5,510 bases of DNA from Cyclobacteriaceae bacterium (lineage in GTDB: Bacteria > Bacteroidota > Bacteroidia > Cytophagales > Cyclobacteriaceae), in the NCBI GenBank assembly GCA_025455225.1, contig JALOMY010000206.1, positions 1 through 5,510 of the forward strand, given 5' to 3'. The position numbers and the translations under genes are program-made. The notes under the pieces were generated by a model that had not been told where the DNA came from, did no database searches, and worked only from the letters and a program-made list of their open reading frames with translations. Below are positions 1-4,852 of this stretch, one piece after another. The number at the start of each line of letters is the position of its first letter. The stretch's first letter is position 1.

Positions 1-68
1 CGGTTTTTCTTCGAAAACAGAGGTTCACTCTTCTTCTCTTTTACTACTTCGGCAACTTCTGTACTCAT
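1..68 (-). CDS. nqrD: Na+-translocating NADH:quinone reductase subunit D, N-terminal fragment
   Basis: Only the first 22 codons are in the window; the gene continues past position 1. The visible peptide starts MSTEVAEVVKEKKSEP and continues LFSKKNR. A short charged lead followed by LFSKKN(R) is what I know from the start of Bacteroidota NqrD proteins. NqrD is a multi-spanning membrane subunit that, with NqrE, forms the Na+ channel core and holds an intramembrane [2Fe-2S] cluster; none of those parts is visible here. The ATG at 68-66 lies 19 nt after the nqrC stop, in the same orientation and in the expected nqrABCDEF order. No Shine-Dalgarno sequence precedes it, as for the other genes here. 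The identification rests mostly on gene order plus this short peptide. Confidence 0.85.
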   Translation of the reverse strand, partial: MSTEVAEVVKEKKSEPLFSKKN

Positions 69-87
69 GTTCAGAATGTATTAAAGT

Positions 88-885
88 TTATTTCAATTCA
101 TTGCTATTTTCTGAAGCATCAACATGGCTTGCTGTTGTAGCTGAGGATGTTGATTTCAAATTTTTCAGATAATTCTCGTACAAGCCAAGGTACTGAACCA
201 GCATGTTGTTAACGCCCTTTCCGGTTAATGTGGCGCCAGACATTCCGTCAACCTTATGCGGATCGTTGGAATAATCCACACCTTCGCCTTTCATCATGGT
301 AACAGAAACCAGGCTGCTTTCATCATAAATGGATTTACCCTTGTAACGATCCTGAATCTCGTTGGAATTAATTCGAGCACCTAAACCCGGTGTCTCAGCT
401 TTATGCTGAAACTTAACGCCCTGAATGGTATTAAGATCAGATTGAAGTGCTACAAAGCCCCAGATATTATCCCATAAGCCAAACCCGAAAACCGGAAGAA
501 CTACATAATCAACTTTGTCCGGATTTGATTCATTCCTGAATTCATATACCGGAAGCAAGCGCTGTTCGGCAGGCTTTTTATATTCAGACAATACTACTAC
601 ATCTTTTGCCTGCACACCTTCCACCACATTGCCTTTCGAATCAACCACAAAAGATTTCACCCGGCTGGCATACAAACTTTCGATGTTGGCGTTATCCTCC
701 ACTTCCATGACGGTAGAAAGAATATTTTCCTTCTGCTCGAGGTCAATGTTAGCTTGTTGTCTGTCTTTCAGTCCTTCTGAAGCAAGAGCAAGCAACCCTC
801 CGCATACCGCAGTAAGGATAGCTGCATAGATGACGATGTATAAATTAGACTGCCGCACGTTGTAATCTACGTTTTTTGTTTGCAC
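88..885 (-). CDS. nqrC: Na+-translocating NADH:quinone reductase subunit C
   Basis: NqrC is a membrane-anchored subunit of the Na+-pumping NADH:quinone reductase. It carries a covalently bound FMN that relays electrons within the complex. The 265-residue product has one N-terminal membrane helix (about residues 15-36) followed by an FMN-binding domain. HKAETPGLGARI (161-172) is a typical signature of that domain. The flavin-transferase target D213-G-M-S-G-A-T219 follows, with Thr219 the predicted FMN ester site, by the known family motif Dgx(s/t)(g/s)AT that is modified by ApbE. The last ~21 residues are a Ser/Thr/Ala/Asn-rich tail. The start is uncertain because the frame has no early ATG: GTG at 885 gives a 41-nt overlap with nqrB, while GTG at 858 gives 14 nt and leaves the helix intact. 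No Shine-Dalgarno motif helps to choose. Overlap with nqrB and the 19-nt gap to nqrD indicate one operon. Confidence 0.96.
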   Translation of the reverse strand: MQTKNVDYNVRQSNLYIVIYAAILTAVCGGLLALASEGLKDRQQANIDLEQKENILSTVMEVEDNANIESLYASRVKSFVVDSKGNVVEGVQAKDVVVLSEYKKPAEQRLLPVYEFRNESNPDKVDYVVLPVFGFGLWDNIWGFVALQSDLNTIQGVKFQHKAETPGLGARINSNEIQDRYKGKSIYDESSLVSVTMMKGEGVDYSNDPHKVDGMSGATLTGKGVNNMLVQYLGLYENYLKNLKSTSSATTASHVDASENSNELK

Positions 886-2047
886 TAACTACAAAATAAT
901 CAATCAGTGGAGCGAACACATTCATCAATAGAATGGCCAGCATGATTCCTTCCGGATAAGCCGGGTTAAACACCCGAATCAGAACCGTAAGTACTCCGAT
1001 TAATAAGCCATAGACCCATTTTCCGGCTTCCGTTTGCGCAGCCGTTACCGGGTCGGTTGCCATAAATACGGCACCGAAAGCAAGACCACCAATTACCAAA
1101 TGATACTGAGCTGGCATTGCCATGAATTCGTTAACTGCAATCAGATTCAGAAAGGCTCCCATACCATAAGCTCCTGCAAATACAGAAAGAATAATTTTCC
1201 AGCTTCCGACACCAGTTATAATCAGAATGAAAGCACCAATAAGACACATCAGGGTTGATGTTTCACCAATGCATCCAGGCATAAATCCGAAAAACATATT
1301 GGAGAAGCTATAAATATTATCAGCCCAACCCTGTCCGAATGAACTAAATGCCTGCACAACGCTAACCCCATCCGTTGAAGCCTGGGAAGCAACAGCAAGT
1401 GGAGTGGCTCCGGAATAGCCTTCTACAGTTTTCGCTCCAGCAGGAAGGAAAGTCCATACTTCTCCGGATATCTGAAGCGGGTAGGCAAAGTACAAGAAAG
1501 CCCGGGCTGTTAAGGCCACATTCAGTATATTCATTCCAGTTCCGCCAAAAGCCTCTTTTGCAATTACCACAGCAAAAATACTCGCCACGGCAACCTGCCA
1601 TAATGGAATATCCGGAGGCATTACCAACGGAATCAGCATGCCGGTAACGAGATAACCCTCATTAAGCGGATGTTTTCTAATAACTACAAACACCACTTCA
1701 ACCAAACCTCCTGCAGCATAGGCTACGATAACAATCGGAAGTACCTGAATCAAGCCAACCGAAATGATCTCACCTGCGCTGGCCGTTTGCCCTAATGCGA
1801 GATAGTGCTGGTAACCCACATTCCAGATTCCAAACAGCAGGCATGGAATCATGGCGATAACTACTGTCATCATCAGGCGTTTCAGATCAACGGCATCACG
1901 GATCTGGGCACCTTTGGCCGGAGTTACCGTGTTGGGTGAAAAATGAAAGGTATCGAGGGCTTCAAAAACATAAAAGTATTTATGGTATTTGCCGCCTTTT
2001 TCGAAGTTATGTTTCGCTTTGTCGAACGTGTCGCGTAGAAACTTCAT
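845..2047 (-). CDS. nqrB: Na+-translocating NADH:quinone reductase subunit B
   Basis: NqrB is the large polytopic membrane subunit of Na+-NQR. It carries covalent FMN, is associated with riboflavin and quinone reduction, and forms part of the Na+ path (family knowledge). The 400-residue protein is of normal length. A soluble N-terminal stretch (1-55) precedes about ten hydrophobic segments starting near residue 58. Recognisable conserved blocks include GGTGMNILNVALTARAF (168-184), MATDPVTAAQTEAGKW (329-344) and NPAYPEGIMLAILLMN (361-376). The FMN attachment block is E209-G-Y-S-G-A-T215, with Thr215 as the predicted acceptor. The first motif position is Glu where the flavin-transferase consensus has Asp, which is a conservative change. 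The C-terminus is basic (KKRRLQR). The ATG start lies one base after the nqrA stop (TAA-T-ATG), and the 3' end overlaps nqrC, so translation is probably coupled along the operon. Confidence 0.97.
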   Translation of the reverse strand: MKFLRDTFDKAKHNFEKGGKYHKYFYVFEALDTFHFSPNTVTPAKGAQIRDAVDLKRLMMTVVIAMIPCLLFGIWNVGYQHYLALGQTASAGEIISVGLIQVLPIVIVAYAAGGLVEVVFVVIRKHPLNEGYLVTGMLIPLVMPPDIPLWQVAVASIFAVVIAKEAFGGTGMNILNVALTARAFLYFAYPLQISGEVWTFLPAGAKTVEGYSGATPLAVASQASTDGVSVVQAFSSFGQGWADNIYSFSNMFFGFMPGCIGETSTLMCLIGAFILIITGVGSWKIILSVFAGAYGMGAFLNLIAVNEFMAMPAQYHLVIGGLAFGAVFMATDPVTAAQTEAGKWVYGLLIGVLTVLIRVFNPAYPEGIMLAILLMNVFAPLIDYFVVSANKKRRLQRAAV

Positions 2048-2048
2048 A

Positions 2049-3413
2049 TTAACTGTTGAGCATTAAATCAATTCCTTCTCTCAATATTGACTGTACATTG
2101 TGTTTGGATACATCAACAAATTCACACAACGCCAGGTCTTCCTCAATTACTTCATAAATCCCAAGGGCCTCCATTTCATCGTAATCCTCAGCAATTATTG
2201 ACTTTAACAAATAAGTTGGCAAAATGTCCATTGGAGTTACTTGTTCAAACACACCGGTTTGAACAAAGGCCCTCGGTTCACCGCGATTATTGCTGTCAAG
2301 AACAAACTCCTTCTTGGGTGTGAGGAAAGATAATAGCCCGAACGCACGCTGAAAACTTAATTTGGAAGCAGTTGGCTTAATCCAGCCCAGGAATTCGTAA
2401 TAATCTCCTTCCGGAATTACTGAAACCTGGTGATCGTAAAATCCGAGATACCCTTCTTTTCCAATACTGGTTCCGGTTAGAACGTTTCCAGAGACTACGC
2501 GTATGTGGTCTTGTTTCAGATTACCGGTCAGGTATTTCTTAACCGATGCACCAGAATACGTTTTGTAATACTGCGGATTTTTTACTTCCGATCCGGCAAC
2601 CGTAATAATTTTTGAAGCATCGTACACACCGTTCAGGAACAACTTACCAATTTGGATTACGCCATAGGGATTGATGGTCCATACCACATCTCCTTTATTT
2701 ATCGGATCGAGGTGATGAATCTGTACACCCACGCATCCGGAAGGATGCGGTCCTGAAAACTTGTTTAATTCTACACCCTTTACCTGTGAAAAAACAGAAG
2801 AAATTTCACGCTCGGAGTGAACATTTACATGCACAGCACCTGATGTAAACTTTTTCAACACATCTACACCGGCCTGGAAGAATTGCTCCTGACCTTTAAA
2901 AATAAAACCGTAATCAGGTGCCAGAGGTGAAGAATCAAATGCTGAGATAAAAATAGATTTCGGCTTTTCATTCGGATCAGCCACTATACCAAACGGGCGT
3001 TGAATCAGGTTGACCCAAACTCCGCTCGACAACATTTGCTGCAGCGCTTTTTCCCGGGAAAGGTGGGTAAGATCAGAAACAGAATACTTGTCGAATTGAA
3101 CGTAGTCGATTGACTTATCTGCCAGTACTACAACTTCAAGAAGTTTACGCTTTTCACCACGTTTTATTTGTACCACTTCACCGCTTACGGGTGAAGTAAA
3201 GAGAACATTCTCATGTTTTTTATCATGGAACAGTGGAGAACCTGCTTTCACAGAATCGCCTTCTTTAACCATGAGTTTAGGCATATAAATTCCCTGAAAA
3301 TCAGTGGGTTTTATAGCAAATGTTTCAGGTTGTTCAGTGTTGGAAATGGTTGGTGCAGCCTTGCCTGCCAGATTAATATCGAAGCCCTTCTTTAACCGGA
3401 TAAATTTGCCCAT
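2049..3413 (-). CDS. nqrA: Na+-translocating NADH:quinone reductase subunit A
   Basis: NqrA is the cytoplasmic-side subunit of the Na+-pumping NADH:quinone reductase. It has no transmembrane helices and has been linked to ubiquinone binding in studied homologues. The 454-residue product matches the usual length of about 445-450. The N-terminus (IRLKKGFDINLAG, 5-17) is typical. Residues ~33-97 look like a biotinyl/lipoyl-like barrel, as in RnfC (MPKLMVKEGDSVKAGSPLF, 44-62). The family hallmark GPHPSGCVGVQIHHLDPI is at 221-238. The C-terminal block RAFVQTGVFEQVTPMDILPT (381-400) and EEDLALCEFVDVSKH (424-438) is also characteristic. It is the first gene of the nqr operon, with a candidate promoter just upstream and the nqrB start 1 nt downstream. 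The ATG at 3413 is the natural start, since the known N-terminal motif begins there. No Shine-Dalgarno sequence is seen. Confidence 0.97.
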   Translation of the reverse strand: MGKFIRLKKGFDINLAGKAAPTISNTEQPETFAIKPTDFQGIYMPKLMVKEGDSVKAGSPLFHDKKHENVLFTSPVSGEVVQIKRGEKRKLLEVVVLADKSIDYVQFDKYSVSDLTHLSREKALQQMLSSGVWVNLIQRPFGIVADPNEKPKSIFISAFDSSPLAPDYGFIFKGQEQFFQAGVDVLKKFTSGAVHVNVHSEREISSVFSQVKGVELNKFSGPHPSGCVGVQIHHLDPINKGDVVWTINPYGVIQIGKLFLNGVYDASKIITVAGSEVKNPQYYKTYSGASVKKYLTGNLKQDHIRVVSGNVLTGTSIGKEGYLGFYDHQVSVIPEGDYYEFLGWIKPTASKLSFQRAFGLLSFLTPKKEFVLDSNNRGEPRAFVQTGVFEQVTPMDILPTYLLKSIIAEDYDEMEALGIYEVIEEDLALCEFVDVSKHNVQSILREGIDLMLNS

Positions 3414-3443
3414 GATAAGGGATAGTTTTAATTAGGTCGGGGG

Positions 3444-3474
3444 CAAAATTAGTGATAAATCTGACATTAAAAAG
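3444..3474 (-). promoter_or_regulatory. Candidate promoter of the nqr operon
   Basis: On the minus strand the sequence TAATTTTG (3451-3444) is an exact match to the Bacteroidota -7 consensus TAnnTTTG. Nineteen bases upstream sits CTTT (3474-3471), a weak match to the -33 box TTTG. This predicts a transcript starting near 3438 with a leader of roughly 25 nt before the nqrA ATG. It lies in the 121-bp gap between cmk and nqrA, the only sizeable gap upstream of the operon. The -7 match is good and the -33 match is poor; no experimental support is available. Confidence 0.5.
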
Positions 3475-3483
3475 GCTTTTACT

Positions 3484-3517
3484 CCGGTGTAAAAATTGTC
3501 TCTAACCGGTAAAAAAA
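3484..3517. repeat. Two direct CCGGT-A(n) repeats upstream of the nqr promoter
   Basis: On the plus strand CCGGTGTAAAAA (3484-3495) and CCGGTAAAAAAA (3506-3517) form a direct repeat with a 22-bp period, close to two helical turns. They lie about 45-79 bp upstream of the predicted nqrA transcription start, where activator sites are usual. The same bases could also pair as a weak hairpin (CCGG with flanking TTTTA/TAAAA), so a modest cmk terminator is an alternative. The function is inferred. Confidence 0.4.
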
Positions 3518-3534
3518 TTCTCAACAAAATTACT

Positions 3535-4224
3535 TCAGGCTTGTTTTACCATATGCGTTATCGCTAACCGTATTACCTCATCAACCTGTTCGTTGACTGT
3601 AATATGTGTGGTGTCTATAACGATTGCATCTTCAGCTTTTCTTAACGGGCTTTCAGTACGGGAAGTATCAATCTCATCACGCTTCCGGATATTCTCCAAT
3701 ACCTCATTCAAATTGACCAGAACATCCTTGGCCAGTAATTCCTGTTGTCTTCGGTAGGCACGCACCATCATATCGGCAAGCATAAATACTTTTAACTCGG
3801 CTTGGGGAAACACTACCGTGCCTATATCCCTCCCATCCATCACAATTCCTTTTTCTTTTCCCAGCTTACGCTGCTGGGCAACCATGGCTTCCCGGACTTC
3901 TTTGATAGCGCTAACCTGGCTTACCTGGTCAGATACACGCATTTCCCGGATTTCCTGCTCTACGCTTAATCCGTTCAGGAAAGTGTCGGTGCCACCTTTG
4001 GCATTCACTTTAAAAGATAGGTTGATCATCGGTAAAGCCCTGGCTACCTCCTTCGGATTAGTCAATGCAATATGATGATCAAGGAAATAAAGCGTTACTG
4101 CACGGTACATCGCTCCGGAATCAATGTACCGGTATCCAAGTATACGGGCTACCTCTTTGGCTGTAGTACTTTTACCGCATGCAGAATAGCCATCAATCGC
4201 AATAACGATTTTACGCAGTTGCAT
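3535..4224 (-). CDS. cmk: Cytidylate kinase (CMP/dCMP kinase)
   Basis: The enzyme phosphorylates CMP and dCMP with ATP to give CDP and dCDP, in pyrimidine nucleotide recycling and DNA precursor supply in the cytoplasm. The 229-residue protein has normal family length. The Walker A P-loop is G12-YSACGKS-T20, a Bacteroidota-like variant of GxxGxGKGT. The NMP-binding signature DSGAMYRA is at 35-42. The cytidylate kinase block MDGRDIGTVVFP is at 129-140. The LID and C-terminal signature R180-KRDEIDTSRTESPLRKAEDAI-V202 is intact, so the enzyme should be active. The ATG at 4224 overlaps by one base with the TGA of an upstream 46-codon lipoprotein gene, which suggests coupled translation. The start is well supported because the P-loop strand VIAIDGYS begins within ten residues. 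A 121-bp gap separates it from nqrA. Confidence 0.97.
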   Translation of the reverse strand: MQLRKIVIAIDGYSACGKSTTAKEVARILGYRYIDSGAMYRAVTLYFLDHHIALTNPKEVARALPMINLSFKVNAKGGTDTFLNGLSVEQEIREMRVSDQVSQVSAIKEVREAMVAQQRKLGKEKGIVMDGRDIGTVVFPQAELKVFMLADMMVRAYRRQQELLAKDVLVNLNEVLENIRKRDEIDTSRTESPLRKAEDAIVIDTTHITVNEQVDEVIRLAITHMVKQA

Positions 4225-4364
4225 CAGCAGTCTTTTTGAGGGCAGGGAATGGGTTTTCCTGGCTTCAGTTTTTTATGTGTATTGCCGGAAGCGCAGGAAA
4301 TTAGAAGTTGGGTACAGAATAAAGCCACTATCGCTACAGTCGTAAAAGAAAATCTGGATTTCAT
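4224..4364 (-). CDS. Small lipoprotein, 46 residues, coupled to cmk
   Basis: I do not recognise a named family. The 46-codon frame starts with ATG at 4364 and ends with TGA at 4226-4224. The start MKSRFSFTTVAIVALF is a basic n-region followed by a hydrophobic core. It ends in a clear lipobox, L21-I-S-C24, for lipidation and cleavage by signal peptidase II. The mature peptide would be only 23 residues: Cys24-ASGNTH, a basic stretch KKLKPGKP, and PCPQKDC with two further cysteines (41 and 46). It would probably be a cell-envelope lipoprotein of the periplasm or outer membrane. The TGATG junction shares one base with the cmk start, so the pair is likely one translation-coupled unit. Evidence for a real gene is the full lipoprotein signal at the right position, the stop/start overlap and the same orientation. 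It is too short to be caught by usual ORF cut-offs, and homology was not tested. Confidence 0.8.
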   Translation of the reverse strand: MKSRFSFTTVAIVALFCTQLLISCASGNTHKKLKPGKPIPCPQKDC

Positions 4365-4376
4365 GGCTCCAAGTTA

Positions 4377-4395
4377 AAAATGAATCGATCATTTT
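4377..4395. repeat. Short inverted repeat AAAATGA-N5-TCATTTT
   Basis: The arms AAAATGA (4377-4383) and TCATTTT (4389-4395) are perfectly complementary around a five-base centre. The element lies 13-31 bases upstream of the lipoprotein start. It could be an operator for a dimeric regulator or a weak hairpin in the leader RNA. It partly overlaps the first copy of the direct repeat at 4386-4399. AT-rich arms of this length can occur by chance. Confidence 0.35.
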
Positions 4396-4462
4396 GAAAC
4401 CGTCACCAGCCGATTCCCGTGAAATTTAAATCATGCAAATAAGACATCCCGATCATTTGAAA
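4386..4462. repeat. Direct repeat pair CGATCATTT(T)GAAA in the divergent intergenic region
   Basis: CGATCATTTTGAAA (4386-4399) and CGATCATTTGAAA (4450-4462) are identical except for one extra T, with starts 64 bp apart. Both lie in the 144-bp gap between the divergent lipoprotein gene and the charged-protein gene. The second copy contains the TTTG taken as the -33 box of the plus-strand promoter. A shared protein-binding site is possible; chance cannot be excluded. Confidence 0.4.
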
Positions 4463-4486
4463 GGTTAATCAATCGAAGTAACTTCA
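4456..4486 (+). promoter_or_regulatory. Candidate promoter of the charged small-protein gene
   Basis: TTTG (4456-4459) matches the Bacteroidota -33 box exactly. After 19 bases comes TAACTTCA (4479-4486), which keeps four of the six fixed positions of TAnnTTTG. Transcription would start near 4492, leaving a leader of about 17 nt before the ATG at 4509. The spacing is right, but the -7 box is imperfect. Confidence 0.4.
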
Positions 4487-4504
4487 ACTCAGTAATCGTA
4501 CAAA
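4474..4504 (-). promoter_or_regulatory. Candidate divergent promoter of the lipoprotein-cmk unit
   Basis: Read on the minus strand, TTTG (4504-4501) is followed after 19 bases by TTACTTCG (4481-4474), which keeps four of six fixed positions of TAnnTTTG. It is almost the mirror image of the plus-strand promoter and shares its -7 region. It would give a leader of about 100 nt before the lipoprotein ATG. No better -33/-7 pair was found closer to that gene, although TAAATTTC near 4424 is a partial -7 match without a -33 box. Confidence 0.3.
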
Positions 4505-4508
4505 TTCT

Positions 4509-4787
4509 ATGGAAGATCAAACGAAAGACGGAAAAGCTGAAAAACTATTTCAGAATTTTGGTAAACGGGTGGACCAGTTTATGCAGGAATTGGATGAAGC
4601 AGGCTCCAAATTGAATAAGGAGTTTGAAGGTAAATATGAAGAATTGAAGCAAGCCGCTGAAAAACTTAAAAAGGATGCCAAGGATAAAGACCGGTGGAAG
4701 GAAGTTGAGGAATCCCTGAAAAAGGCCGGACGCGAACTTGAAAATGCCTTTAAAGCTGCTTTTAAAAAGAAGACGGAAAACAATTAA
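4509..4787 (+). CDS. Small highly charged helical protein of unknown function
   Basis: I do not recognise a family for this 92-residue protein. Nearly half of its residues are charged (20 Lys, 3 Arg, 15 Glu, 7 Asp) and nearly balanced in net charge. It has no Cys, Pro, His or Ile, and a single Trp (in DRWKEVEE). Hydrophobic residues recur every three or four positions (for example VDQFMQELDEAGSKL and YEELKQAAEKLKKDA), which predicts a long amphipathic helix or coiled coil from about residue 10 to 85. It has no signal peptide or membrane segment, so it should be cytoplasmic. The composition is reminiscent of LEA-like or apolipoprotein-like stress and surface-binding helices, but this is analogy only. 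The gene stands alone on the plus strand, diverging from the lipoprotein-cmk unit, with its own candidate promoter and a terminator 13 nt downstream. Hydrophobic frames on the opposite strand are mirror images of its Lys/Glu codons. Confidence 0.85.
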   Translation: MEDQTKDGKAEKLFQNFGKRVDQFMQELDEAGSKLNKEFEGKYEELKQAAEKLKKDAKDKDRWKEVEESLKKAGRELENAFKAAFKKKTENN

Positions 4788-4800
4788 CAATTGTTTTAAA

Positions 4801-4843
4801 CCACACGTCAGGCCTTTGTTGAAATCATCAGGCTGACGTGTGG
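4801..4843. terminator. Hairpin terminator between convergent genes, probably bidirectional
   Basis: A perfect 11-bp inverted repeat, CCACACGTCAG (4801-4811) and CTGACGTGTGG (4833-4843), is extended by CCT/AGG across one bulged base. The loop is about 14 nt. It fills the 65-bp gap between the plus-strand charged-protein gene (stop 4787) and the minus-strand MATE gene (stop 4853). T-containing tracts flank it in both readings (ATTCTCTTATT on plus, TTTAAAACAATT on minus), though neither is a strong uninterrupted U run. Position and stem strength support termination of both transcripts. Confidence 0.8.
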
Positions 4844-4852
4844 ATTCTCTTA

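Noticed and set aside
515..829. 104-residue plus-strand ORF
   Set aside because: It is fully antisense to nqrC, its product is Ser/Thr/Phe-rich with no recognisable features, and nqrC is certain.
1034..1258. 74-residue plus-strand ORF
   Set aside because: It is antisense to conserved nqrB sequence and shows no domain or promoter of its own.
1362..1647. Overlapping 79- and 90-residue ORFs on both strands
   Set aside because: Both are out-of-frame readings of the conserved nqrB middle region, including its FMN-attachment block.
2087..2323. 78-residue plus-strand ORF
   Set aside because: It is antisense to the conserved C-terminal part of nqrA and has unlikely composition (His/Gln/Pro-rich).
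3213..3395. 60-residue plus-strand ORF
   Set aside because: It is antisense to the nqrA N-terminal domain, with no supporting signal.
3818..4075. 85-residue plus-strand ORF
   Set aside because: It is antisense to cmk catalytic motifs and Ser/Leu-rich, as expected for a shadow frame.
4545..4790. Two hydrophobic minus-strand ORFs of 81 and 77 residues that resemble membrane peptides
   Set aside because: Their Phe/Leu content is the complement of Lys/Glu codons in the plus-strand charged-protein gene, which has the better start, promoter and terminator layout.
4781..4793. CAATT-AAC-AATTG inverted repeat at the stop codon of the charged-protein gene
   Set aside because: The arms are only 5 AT-rich bases, likely chance; the much stronger hairpin just downstream is the better terminator.
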